Positions 1-6,460 of a stretch of DNA of 26,741 nt are shown in pieces. The translations under genes and the position numbers were made by a program. Each line of letters begins with the position of its first letter. Position 1 is the first letter of the stretch. Below the pieces are notes generated by a model. That model was not told the DNA's origin. It did no database searches and worked only from the letters and a program-made list of their open reading frames with translations. Source of the DNA: a virus; the IMG/VR virus record IMGVR_UViG_3300025687_000270, positions 1 to 26,741 of that record, one strand, 5' to 3'.

Positions 1-118
1 CCAATTAGAAAGAAATTCATTCACAAACACTGCTTTTGAATTAACACTTCTTATGGCTTCGGATAGCGCTGGTGCCGATGTTTATACTTCATTAGATTTT
101 GAAGAAGTCTCTAGATAA
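1..118 (+). CDS. C-terminal end of an unidentified phage protein (partial)
   Basis: The window opens inside an open frame that begins at base 2 and stops with TAA at 116-118, leaving 38 residues that end in LDFEEVSR. In T4 the gene just before the prohead core genes is the portal gene 20, so position suggests a head or neck structural protein. The visible tail does not look convincingly like a portal C-terminus, so I leave it unassigned. Tandem late promoter motifs begin 14 bases after its stop, so it ends a transcription unit or is read through. Confidence 0.6.
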   Translation, partial: QLERNSFTNTAFELTLLMASDSAGADVYTSLDFEEVSR

Positions 119-131
119 TTTTTCTTAAAAA

Positions 132-145
132 TATAAATATAAATA
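132..145 (+). promoter_or_regulatory. Two overlapping T4-type late promoter motifs
   Basis: TATAAATA occurs at 132-139 and again at 138-145, sharing two bases. This is the exact -10 element read by the T4 late sigma factor gp55, and a gp55 homologue is encoded at 8283-8789. The motifs sit about 20 bases before the prohead core gene at 165, with an AAGGAG ribosome site between. Confidence 0.8.
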
Positions 146-164
146 AAGTACAAAGGAGTTTAAT

Positions 165-335
165 ATGGATATGGAACAAAAAATCAAAGATGTTATTGCT
201 TTTAGTCAGGATGGAAGATCAACCAAAGTAAAAGCTGCGGTTTTTGAAATTCTAAATCAAAAAATAAATAACAGACTAGATCAAGAAAAAATTGTTGTAG
301 CGAGCAACATGTTTAAGGACGATATCTATGCGTAA
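165..335 (+). CDS. 67: Prohead core protein, gp67-like (56 aa)
   Basis: This 56-residue frame starts at ATG 165 after an AAGGAG site and stops at 333-335, overlapping the next gene by eight bases. The pattern KAAVFEILNQKIN followed by QEKIVVASNMFKDD resembles the conserved half of T4 gp67, where a helix is followed by an EEKIAIARNFL-type segment. T4 gp67 is a small acidic internal protein of the prohead core, degraded by the gp21 protease during maturation. This copy lacks the long acidic tail of T4 gp67 (80 residues). Its place two genes ahead of the spike insertion and just before a gp68-like gene matches T4 order 20-67-68-21. The family call rests on remembered similarity and synteny. Confidence 0.65.
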   Translation: MDMEQKIKDVIAFSQDGRSTKVKAAVFEILNQKINNRLDQEKIVVASNMFKDDIYA

Positions 336-870
336 TATCAAAGAAATTAGAAAACTGGCCGAAAGGAATGATCCCAAAGATTATGTCAAGGAGCCAGATT
401 CCGACGATGAAGTCAAAGACATTGAACCACGTGTCAAGTCTCAAAAGAAATTTGTCGATATGCACAAAAAAGCTTCAGACGATGAAATGGCGGACCATCC
501 AGTAGACACTGAAAATCAATACAAGTCAAGTCTAAAACAAACCTCACCTGACGGTAATAACGCGGGCGGTGAAAAGAATCCACCGAAGCAAGGTGGTTCA
601 AAGAACTATATGGATGTTCGTAAGAAAATGAAAGAAAATGTTGAAGTGGAGAAAGAGGAAGAAATTGAAACAATCGATGAAATGATTTCTTCTGGTAATA
701 TGAAACTTAACGATGGTTCTATGGTATCTCTTTCTTCAGCCCAAGCTAAAAAGGTCAATGATGTTATTGCAAGTTTGAACCCCGAAAACAGAAAAAAGAT
801 GGAAAGCGAGATGAAAAAAGATAAGAAGTCTTTCACGAAAATGCTTTCATTTGTAAAAAGTCAGGATTAA
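328..870 (+). CDS. 68: Prohead core protein, gp68-like (180 aa)
   Basis: This is a very hydrophilic, charged protein, as expected for a prohead core component that fills the immature head. The C-terminal 50 residues (VSLSSAQAKKVNDVIASLN, then NRKKM and KSFTKML) have the pattern I associate with T4 gp68-type proteins: a glycine-rich turn, a helix, and an NRKKM segment. T4 gp68 is 141 residues, so this one has an extra middle part. Residues 73-92 hold a segment with GGEKNPPKQGGS that recurs twice in the scaffold protein encoded at 2632-3753 (see findings). The start overlaps the gp67-like gene by eight bases, which suggests coupled translation. Function is inferred from position and composition more than from strong motifs. 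Confidence 0.65.
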   Translation: MRNIKEIRKLAERNDPKDYVKEPDSDDEVKDIEPRVKSQKKFVDMHKKASDDEMADHPVDTENQYKSSLKQTSPDGNNAGGEKNPPKQGGSKNYMDVRKKMKENVEVEKEEEIETIDEMISSGNMKLNDGSMVSLSSAQAKKVNDVIASLNPENRKKMESEMKKDKKSFTKMLSFVKSQD

Positions 871-873
871 GAA

Positions 874-1143
874 ATGGCAGACAGATTCGATAAATTTTTT
901 GTAAACGCTAACGATCCAGCAGATCATGCATACGCGATTACTCCAGATGCAACTACCGACTTGGCAAATTTTACAAGAGCTATTTATGTTGGTAGTGGTG
1001 GCGATCTTACAGTAACTATGGTCACAGAAACTTCTAATACCTTTGTAACATTTGTCGGCGTTCCTACAGGATCAGTATTGCCTATTAGAGTAAAAAGAGT
1101 TTCTACCGCTTCCACCGCAAATAGTATTGTAGGCATCTACTAA
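874..1143 (+). CDS. Spike base protein, RCAP_rcc01079-like (89 aa)
   Basis: The sequence has the hallmarks I associate with the small spike base family named after Rhodobacter capsulatus gene transfer agent protein rcc01079: an N-terminal DPADHAYAITPD segment, then TRAIYVGSGGDLTVTM, VGVPTGSVLPIRVKRV and a closing SIVGIY. In the gene transfer agent this protein forms the base of head spikes that help the particle bind the recipient capsule. Length fits the family. The start has an AGGA seven bases upstream. The gene lies between prohead core and prohead protease genes, consistent with a capsid-decorating role. The next two genes are beta-rich and may form the rest of the spike. T4 has nothing equivalent here, so this looks like an insertion into the head cluster. 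Confidence 0.8.
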   Translation: MADRFDKFFVNANDPADHAYAITPDATTDLANFTRAIYVGSGGDLTVTMVTETSNTFVTFVGVPTGSVLPIRVKRVSTASTANSIVGIY

Positions 1144-1144
1144 T

Positions 1145-1735
1145 ATGTCCTATATTGGCGTCTCACTGGCTGTAAGTAACTCTAGACCGATTGGAAGTCC
1201 TTCTCTTGGTGGTGCTGGCTCTTTGCAAGGCATTACTTGGGACAGTGCAACAGCATACGCGGGCTATAGTTTTGCCAACAACGACCAAGACGCAAGCAAA
1301 ACTTCGGGCGATGAGACTTGGGGGCACAGTGTATCAGTAACCGCAGTTACGCTAACGGCGGTGGATAAGTACGAAATTGATATTGAGGTTGTGGCTAAGG
1401 AATTCAATGAACGTGATAACTTTGGAATTTTGAAAACGGCAGATGTCGGGACGGTTAGCAGCCCTAGCTACCTTTCCAGTAATGTCACGGGAAGGCACTA
1501 CGGGAAGCAACCGGAGGGCAGCTTGTTTAACGGTGATATTATCACAATACGATTTGACGGCCCTAACTCTGAATTGAAAGTGTTTATAAACAATGTTCAA
1601 TTTTCCTCAACTATATCAATTGATAATACACAGTCTTATTACTTCACATTAAACAATTATAGAATTGGTGGCACGGCACGTATTAGAGAAGAGATCTATG
1701 CGCCCGCCGACGGGTTTACAAAAGTAACCGCGTAA
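1145..1735 (+). CDS. Putative head spike or receptor-binding protein, SPRY/lectin-like (196 aa)
   Basis: I do not recognise a specific family. The protein is rich in Ser, Thr, Asn, Gly and alternating beta-type segments. Residues from about 55 (SGDETWGHSVSV) through YEIDIEVV, NFGILK and GDIITIRFD followed by ELKVFINNVQF resemble the order of strands in SPRY or concanavalin-like lectin domains, where a GD-h-h-h-x-h-D strand is followed by a strand ending in h-x-h-N-G. It starts one base after the stop of the spike base gene without its own clear ribosome site, so the two are probably translated together. I infer that it is the exposed part of a head spike that binds a surface glycan. It could equally be an unrelated capsid decoration protein. 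Its third-position GC looks higher than that of neighbours, a sign of separate origin. Confidence 0.55.
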   Translation: MSYIGVSLAVSNSRPIGSPSLGGAGSLQGITWDSATAYAGYSFANNDQDASKTSGDETWGHSVSVTAVTLTAVDKYEIDIEVVAKEFNERDNFGILKTADVGTVSSPSYLSSNVTGRHYGKQPEGSLFNGDIITIRFDGPNSELKVFINNVQFSSTISIDNTQSYYFTLNNYRIGGTARIREEIYAPADGFTKVTA

Positions 1736-1753
1736 TAAGTAAAGGATATGGTC

Positions 1754-1900
1754 ATGCTTTATGCAAATACTACAGACTATTCTGGTACAGTATCTATATC
1801 TTTTACTTTATCGCCTCCTAGTGCAGTAACAGGGCAAGTTAGTGGCTCTGCGGGTTCTATCAAGATAACAGATGGTTCTGGGACTCATACAGTATCATAA
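1754..1900 (+). CDS. Small beta-rich protein, possible third spike gene (48 aa)
   Basis: A short open frame runs from ATG 1754 to TAA 1898-1900. An in-frame ATG at 1748 is one base from the AAGGA at 1742-1746, too close; ATG 1754 has seven bases of spacing and is preferred. The product begins MLYANTTDYSGTVSISFTL and is dominated by Ser, Thr, Gly and Val, a composition shared with the two genes before it. It ends just before a late promoter motif, so it closes the spike-like unit. No family recognised; a companion of the spike proteins is the simplest guess. Confidence 0.5.
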   Translation: MLYANTTDYSGTVSISFTLSPPSAVTGQVSGSAGSIKITDGSGTHTVS

Positions 1901-1902
1901 AA

Positions 1903-1910
1903 CATAAATA
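1903..1910 (+). promoter_or_regulatory. Late promoter motif before gene 21
   Basis: CATAAATA at 1903-1910 differs from the T4 late consensus TATAAATA only at the first base. It lies 23 bases before the prohead protease start, the same arrangement as the motifs ahead of genes 22 and 23. Confidence 0.55.
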
Positions 1911-1932
1911 AATTAAAAGAAAGAAAGCTACC

Positions 1933-2589
1933 ATGAAACTTATTACAGAAGTCGTTGAAGACATTCAATACCTTACAGAACAAAACGATGAAGGCGAAAA
2001 AAGCTATTATATCGAAGGTATCTTCATGCAAGCGGAGAAGCCTAATCGTAATGGTAGAATATATCCCAAATCAGTTTTAGAAAAAGAAGTAAATCGTTAT
2101 AATAAAGAATATGTTATGAAAAATCGTGCATATGGCGAATTAGGGCATCCACAGGGACCTACCATCAATCTAGAAAGAATGTCACATCTTATCAAAGAAA
2201 TCAAAGTCGATGGAAACAACTTTGTTGGTAAAGCAAAGATTATGGATAGCCCTTATGGAAATATTGTAAAAAATCTAATCAAAGAAGGTGCTTCACTCGG
2301 TGTTTCTTCAAGAGGTATGGGTTCTTTGAAGAGAAAGAATGGTATCAATGAAGTACAAAGAGATTTTTATCTTGCAACTGCGGCTGATATTGTTGCTGAT
2401 CCTTCAGCGCCAGACGCTTTTGTAAATGGTATTATGGAGAACGTGGAGTGGATTTATGAAAATGGTGTATGGTCTCAAAAAGACCTAGAAAGCGCTAAAA
2501 AAGAAATTCATGAAACCTCAAAAGCAAACCTTGAAGATAAAAAAATACAAATCTTCGAGAATTTTATCAATAATCTAAAAATTCTATAA
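1933..2589 (+). CDS. 21: Prohead core protease gp21 (218 aa)
   Basis: This is the T4 gp21-type serine protease that degrades the prohead core and trims capsid proteins during head maturation. Residues 27-50 (YIEGIFMQAEKPNRNGRIYP) carry the family signature. His72 in the YGELGHP loop and the serine in GVSSRGMGS (about 123-131) are the expected catalytic residues. The length is close to T4 gp21 (212). It sits directly before the scaffold and capsid genes, as in T4. The first 20 residues are acidic and Glu-rich; several L/I-x-E type sites in the neighbouring proteins are its expected targets. The stop is followed by a late promoter motif. Confidence 0.93.
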   Translation: MKLITEVVEDIQYLTEQNDEGEKSYYIEGIFMQAEKPNRNGRIYPKSVLEKEVNRYNKEYVMKNRAYGELGHPQGPTINLERMSHLIKEIKVDGNNFVGKAKIMDSPYGNIVKNLIKEGASLGVSSRGMGSLKRKNGINEVQRDFYLATAADIVADPSAPDAFVNGIMENVEWIYENGVWSQKDLESAKKEIHETSKANLEDKKIQIFENFINNLKIL

Positions 2590-2591
2590 TT

Positions 2592-2599
2592 TATAAATA
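2592..2599 (+). promoter_or_regulatory. Late promoter motif before gene 22
   Basis: Exact TATAAATA at 2592-2599, right after the gene 21 stop and 33 bases before the scaffold start. An AAGGAG ribosome site follows. Confidence 0.8.
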
Positions 2600-2631
2600 A
2601 GAGTAAAGATATCTATAAGGAGTCTAAAATA

Positions 2632-3753
2632 ATGCATGAAGAAAATTTAGAAGAACAGGAAACTGATCTAGAAGAAGCTAAAACAGCTTCTATGGGTGAC
2701 GAATCAGAAGTTCCTGATCCTGCAACCACAGGTTCTTCAAAACGCTCTGCTGATAAAGATGGAGGCGAAAAGACTCCTATGAAGCAGGGTAATTCACCAA
2801 AGACAAAGGTTGGTATGATCACTGCTATGGTTGGCAAGATGCATAATATGAAGTCTTCAGAAATCAAGGCTGCATATGATGCAGTTGTTGGTACTTCAGA
2901 AACTTCTCGTCCGGCCGACCAGAGTGGCGGTGAAATGAATATTGTTATGCAAGGAAATTCAAAAATCAAAGAAGCACTCAATCCACTAGAAGCTGGTGAC
3001 ATTGATATTGAAGACGATATCAAGGCACTATTTTCATCGGATGAAAGTCTCTCTGAAGAATTCAAAAAGAAGGCTGCTACAATTTTTGAAGCTGCAATCA
3101 TTACTACAGTGAATGAAGTTCTAGCAAGTATTTCCGAAACTGTCGAAACTACTCTTGAAGAAGAAAGTGTATCTCTCCGTGAAGGTATGGAAGAAAAGCT
3201 TGATAATTATCTTGACTATGTAGTTGAAGAGTGGATGAACGAAAATAGAGTTGCAATCGAAGGCGGCCTCCGTACCGAAATTGCAGAAGAATTCATGGGC
3301 ACCATCAAAAAGGCTCTTGAAGAACATTATATTGAAGTTCCTGAAGATCGTGTAGATGTTCTAGAAGAACTTTCACAAAAAGTCGAAACTCTAGAAGAAA
3401 CCGTCGATAAAGAAATTGAAAAGAATATCAAACTTCAAGAAGAAATTGAATCATATCAAAAAGAGTCTATTTTCACTGAAGTTTCTGAAGACCTTTCTCT
3501 AGCCGATAAAGAAAAGCTTCGCAATCTATCTACAAAGCTAAACTTTATCAATGAAGAAGATTATCAAGAAAAACTAGAAACTCTTAAGGAAAGTTATTTT
3601 TCAGATGATGATGATCTAGATTCTATCATCGATGAAGAAGAACCACTACAAGAAGAACTTCAAGTATCACGTATCGATCCAGCAATGGAAGCATACACTC
3701 GCAATATTTCTCGTTTTGCGGGAAATAGCAAAAAAACAAACGCAAAAGAGTAA
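2632..3753 (+). CDS. 22: Prohead core scaffold protein gp22 (373 aa)
   Basis: The position between the prohead protease and major capsid genes, the high Glu and Lys content and long predicted helices identify the major scaffold protein of the prohead core. Residues from about 125 to 320 look helical and coiled-coil forming (LEELSQKVETLEETVDKEIE, then NIKLQEEIESYQKE). Many L/I-x-E triplets are available for gp21 cleavage. It is about 100 residues longer than T4 gp22 (269). The extra N-terminal part holds two copies, at about 39-55 and 94-110, of a GGE-x(5)-QGNS motif also present once in the gp68-like core protein. The C-terminus ends in VSRIDPAMEAYTRNISRF plus a basic tail, probably the part that contacts capsid subunits. 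Confidence 0.88.
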   Translation: MHEENLEEQETDLEEAKTASMGDESEVPDPATTGSSKRSADKDGGEKTPMKQGNSPKTKVGMITAMVGKMHNMKSSEIKAAYDAVVGTSETSRPADQSGGEMNIVMQGNSKIKEALNPLEAGDIDIEDDIKALFSSDESLSEEFKKKAATIFEAAIITTVNEVLASISETVETTLEEESVSLREGMEEKLDNYLDYVVEEWMNENRVAIEGGLRTEIAEEFMGTIKKALEEHYIEVPEDRVDVLEELSQKVETLEETVDKEIEKNIKLQEEIESYQKESIFTEVSEDLSLADKEKLRNLSTKLNFINEEDYQEKLETLKESYFSDDDDLDSIIDEEEPLQEELQVSRIDPAMEAYTRNISRFAGNSKKTNAKE

Positions 3754-3757
3754 TTTT

Positions 3758-3765
3758 TATAAATA
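3758..3765 (+). promoter_or_regulatory. Late promoter motif before gene 23
   Basis: Exact TATAAATA at 3758-3765, five bases after the scaffold gene stop and 32 bases before the major capsid start, with a TAAGGAG ribosome site in between. Confidence 0.82.
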
Positions 3766-3797
3766 AAAGTAATACTGCAATAAGGAGTAAATAAACA

Positions 3798-5144
3798 ATG
3801 TTAGTCGAAGAGCTAATCAAAAAGTGGCAGCCAGTCCTAGAACATCCTGATCTAGATGAAATCAAGGACTCACGCCGTCGCGCAATTACCGCACAACTTC
3901 TTGAAAACCAGGAAGTAGCTGCACGCACAGGTGGTCTAGGCGATAGAGTTAGCCTAACCTCTCTTCTAGAAGCTGCACCAGTCAACGCAATGGGTGCTTC
4001 TAGCTCAACCGCTGGCGATGGCGCGGTAGATATTTACGATCCAGTTCTTATCTCTCTCGTTCGTCGCTCTATGCCAAATCTAATGACTTATGACGTTATG
4101 GGCGTACAGCCAATGACCGGTCCTGTCGGGCTTGTCTTCGCTATGCGTTCACGTTATACTTCACAGTCTGGCAAAGAAGCCCTATTCAATGAAGCAAACA
4201 CTAACTTCTCTGCAACCGCTGCTGGTAACACCGCTCACCAGTCTGCAAACTCACAGTATAGTGTTTATACTTCAAGTGATCCAACTGCTGCTGGCTACGG
4301 CTTCCAGGAAGGTTTCTCAACCGCTTTCGGTGAAGCTCTTGGAGATGGCTCTGGTAACGCATTCCAGGAAATGGGTCTATCAGTCGAAAAGGTCAGTGTA
4401 ACCGCTCGCGAGCGCGCACTAAAGGCAGAATACACTGTTGAACTTGCACAGGATCTAAAGGCAATTCACGGGCTAGACGCTGAAACCGAACTTGCTAACA
4501 TGCTTTCGGCTGAACTTCTAGCAGAAATGAACCGCCATGCAATCCGTGCAATCAACGCAACCGCTTCTGCTGGTGCCCAAGATAACGTTACAACTGCTGG
4601 TACTTTCGACCTTGACGTTGATGCAAACGGTCGCTGGTCAGTAGAGCGCTTCAAAGGTCTTCTATTCCAGATTGATCGTGAAGCTAATGCTATCGCAAAA
4701 GCAACCCGGCGCGGAAAGGGTAACATCATGATTTGTTCTTCTGATGTTGCTTCCGCTCTAAGTGCTGCTGGCGAACTCGATTACACTCCAGCACTTTCAA
4801 ACACTCTAAATGTAGACGATACCGGTAACACCTTCGCTGGTGTAACTCGCGGTAACATTCGCGTCTATATTGATCCATACTTCTCTAGTGCCGCTGGTAA
4901 GCAGTATCTAACAGTCGGATATAAAGGCTCTAACGCCTTCGATGCTGGCTTGTTCTACTGCCCATATGTACCACTACAGATGTTCCGCGCAATCGGCGAA
5001 AATAGCTTCCAGCCAAAGATCGCCTTCAAGACTCGTTACGGTATGGTCGCAAACCCATTTGCAACTACCGCCGCTGACGGTGCAGTCTCTAGCGCTAAGA
5101 AGAATATCTATTATCGCCTTGTAGGTGTTGCAAATCTAATGTAA
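3798..5144 (+). CDS. 23: Major capsid protein gp23 (448 aa)
   Basis: This is the T4 gp23-type major head protein with an HK97 fold. Recognisable segments are YDPVLISLVRRSMPNLMTYD, the VGVQPMTGP-type stretch (here MGVQPMTGPVGLVFAMRSRY), KAEYTVELAQDLKAIHGLDA and the C-terminal FKTRYGMVANPFA. The N-terminal 58 residues end in SLLE before AAPVNAMG, which fits an L/I-x-E cleavage site for gp21; in T4, 65 residues are removed. The mature subunit would then be about 390 residues. The gene is richer in G+C and in preferred codons than its neighbours, as usual for the most highly expressed phage gene. A late promoter lies upstream and a strong terminator downstream. No gp24 vertex paralogue is visible in the window. 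Confidence 0.96.
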   Translation: MLVEELIKKWQPVLEHPDLDEIKDSRRRAITAQLLENQEVAARTGGLGDRVSLTSLLEAAPVNAMGASSSTAGDGAVDIYDPVLISLVRRSMPNLMTYDVMGVQPMTGPVGLVFAMRSRYTSQSGKEALFNEANTNFSATAAGNTAHQSANSQYSVYTSSDPTAAGYGFQEGFSTAFGEALGDGSGNAFQEMGLSVEKVSVTARERALKAEYTVELAQDLKAIHGLDAETELANMLSAELLAEMNRHAIRAINATASAGAQDNVTTAGTFDLDVDANGRWSVERFKGLLFQIDREANAIAKATRRGKGNIMICSSDVASALSAAGELDYTPALSNTLNVDDTGNTFAGVTRGNIRVYIDPYFSSAAGKQYLTVGYKGSNAFDAGLFYCPYVPLQMFRAIGENSFQPKIAFKTRYGMVANPFATTAADGAVSSAKKNIYYRLVGVANLM

Positions 5145-5175
5145 GATGAACAATTAAGTTTTATCCTGCATAAAT

Positions 5176-5213
5176 AAATACTCCCAGAAGAAAACTTTTG
5201 GGAGTATTTTTTT
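5176..5213 (+). terminator. Rho-independent terminator after gene 23
   Basis: Arms 5176-5190 and 5195-5209 pair over 15 positions with a single mismatch around an AAAA loop; the core is ATACTCCCA with TGGGAGTAT. A run of seven T follows at 5207-5213. It begins about 30 bases after the capsid stop. A CATAAATA late-promoter-like string at 5169-5176 abuts its left arm. Confidence 0.88.
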
Positions 5214-5248
5214 ACAATCAAAAGAGTGATGATAAATCACCGAAAACT

Positions 5249-5277
5249 AAAAAGAGTCTTTACGGGCTCTTTTTTTT
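5249..5277. terminator. Bidirectional terminator between converging genes
   Basis: AAAAAGAGTC (5249-5258) pairs with GGCTCTTTTT (5265-5274), including one G-T pair, around a six-base loop. T runs are present on both strands, eight on + and five on -. The stop codon of the minus-strand gene (complement of 5260-5262) lies in the loop, so the hairpin probably ends transcription from both sides. Confidence 0.75.
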
Positions 5278-5463
5278 ATACATATTTTTCATTTCAAGAT
5301 ATTCGCTCGGAAATCCCGCACTTTTATCCAAATAAGTGCAGGCTGTCTCTAAAGCCCATTCAGGATTTCTAGCCATATAAGATTTCACACTAGAAGGATT
5401 TTTTTTCATATCTTTCGCATAATCTACAATAGCATACCGATATACGGAAGATTTAAAATACAT
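5260..5463 (-). CDS. Small unknown protein, only minus-strand gene (67 aa)
   Basis: The frame reads leftward from 5463 and encodes MYFKSSVYRYAIVDYAKDMK and onward to a lysine-rich end. On the minus strand an AGGAGAT sits just before the ATG with good spacing, and the stop falls in a bidirectional terminator, so the frame has its own start and end signals. The product is charged, probably helical, with a central RNPEWALETACTYLD segment and a single cysteine. No family recognised. Its orientation against all neighbours, placement between capsid and tail genes, and self-contained signals make it look like a moron-type cassette. No clear minus-strand promoter is visible upstream. Confidence 0.75.
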   Translation of the reverse strand: MYFKSSVYRYAIVDYAKDMKKNPSSVKSYMARNPEWALETACTYLDKSAGFPSEYLEMKNMYKKKSP

Positions 5464-5476
5464 GTTATCTCCTAGA

Positions 5477-5484
5477 TATAAATA
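5477..5484 (+). promoter_or_regulatory. Late promoter motif before gene 3
   Basis: Exact TATAAATA at 5477-5484, 32 bases before the gp3 start, the same spacing as for gene 23. It lies just behind the start of the divergent minus-strand gene, so both transcripts begin in the same short intergenic space. Confidence 0.78.
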
Positions 5485-5515
5485 GTGACACTAGATATAT
5501 TTAGAAAGCATAAAA

Positions 5516-6022
5516 ATGGCAACTTCACCAACAAATAAAAATATGTTAGGTCAGACTGGTTTTAGATTAGTCTTTGATCGACTTCCAAACGTTACTTATT
5601 TCTCTCAATCTGCGGAATTGCCTGGAGCATCTTTAGGAACAATTCTAAAAAATACTCCACTTATCGACTATCCAATTCCAGGAGAAAAGTTGACATTTGA
5701 TCCATTCAATGTTACATTTAGAGTAGACGAAGATATGTCTAACTATGTCGAACTTTTCGATTGGATGGTAGGCATTACTGGCGTTTCCTCTACAGAAGAA
5801 AGACGATTATATGAAGCTTCTTCTAGAAACCAATCGATATACTCAGATGCAACCTTGATGATTCTCACAAGCAAATATAATCCAAATCTTAGAATCAAAT
5901 TCAAGAATATGTTCCCTGAATCTATCACACCTCTAAGATTCGATACAACCGCATCCGATATAGAATACCTAGAATGTACCGCAAATTTCAGATATATAAA
6001 CTATACTATTGAGAGGGTATAA
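5516..6022 (+). CDS. 3: Tail terminator / sheath stabiliser gp3 (168 aa)
   Basis: gp3 caps the tail tube in T4 and stabilises the sheath. Supporting features are the order NVTYFSQSAELPGASLG near the N-terminus, LTFDPFNVTFRVDEDM at about 60-75, ELFDWMVGITG, and a C-terminal beta hairpin ending FRYINYTIERV. These match the layout of T4 gp3 (176 residues): a YDPLVVRFIVDEEL segment, a WM-containing helix and a final TATIPYTYFQIEK-like strand. Tail tube gp19 shares the fold, so a gp19-like protein is the main alternative, but location beside uvsY fits gp3 as in T4-like cyanophages. Only a weak ribosome site (AGAAAG) precedes the start. Confidence 0.82.
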   Translation: MATSPTNKNMLGQTGFRLVFDRLPNVTYFSQSAELPGASLGTILKNTPLIDYPIPGEKLTFDPFNVTFRVDEDMSNYVELFDWMVGITGVSSTEERRLYEASSRNQSIYSDATLMILTSKYNPNLRIKFKNMFPESITPLRFDTTASDIEYLECTANFRYINYTIERV

Positions 6023-6025
6023 TAT

Positions 6026-6460
6026 ATGAAAATTGAAGATATTATGGAAGAGTGGAAAAAAGATGCTAAAATTGACGAAATCAACCTAGACACCTCCAGC
6101 ATAGATATTCCAAATCTTCACGCTAAATGGCTTGAAATTAGAACAAAAGCAAAATCAAAACTAATAAAACTCCAATACACTAAAAAGAAACTCACAAAAA
6201 CTCTATATGAATACTATAGAGGAAATCTAAATAATCCCGACGATCTAAAAGAAATCGGGCGAGAACCACTTCTCAATAAACCTCTAAATTCAGAAACTAC
6301 GATATATGTTGATGCAGACGATGAAATGATCAACATAAATCTCCGTATTGCAGCGCAAGAAGAAATCGTAGAGGTACTCACAGAAATTCTAAAAAGTATC
6401 AATAATCGCAATTGGGTAATCAAAGCGGCTGTAGACTATAGGAAACTAACTCATACATGA
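6026..6460 (+). CDS. uvsY: Recombination mediator UvsY (144 aa)
   Basis: UvsY loads the phage recombinase UvsX onto ssDNA coated by gp32 in recombination-dependent replication. The match rests on the opening MKIEDIMEEWKKDAKIDEI (T4 begins with a similar LEDLQEELKKD pattern), the HAKWLEIRTKAKSKL segment, LYEYYRGNLN and the C-terminal NRNWVIKAAVDYRKLTHT, where T4 has a GFAIKHIQDMRAF-type ending. T4 UvsY is 137 residues. The start follows the gp3 stop by three bases with a GAGGG site, and the stop overlaps uvsW. UvsX and gp32 are not in the window. Confidence 0.9.
   Translation: MKIEDIMEEWKKDAKIDEINLDTSSIDIPNLHAKWLEIRTKAKSKLIKLQYTKKKLTKTLYEYYRGNLNNPDDLKEIGREPLLNKPLNSETTIYVDADDEMININLRIAAQEEIVEVLTEILKSINNRNWVIKAAVDYRKLTHT

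Noticed and set aside
2613-3101. Long minus-strand open frame opposite gene 22
   Set aside because: It is the antisense shadow of the scaffold gene, Ser-rich because of reversed Glu/Lys codons, with no ribosome site and no sensible protein pattern.
5516-6022. Identification as tail tube gp19
   Set aside because: Fold is similar, but the VDEDM and WM segments, the final YTIERV strand and the place next to uvsY agree better with gp3.
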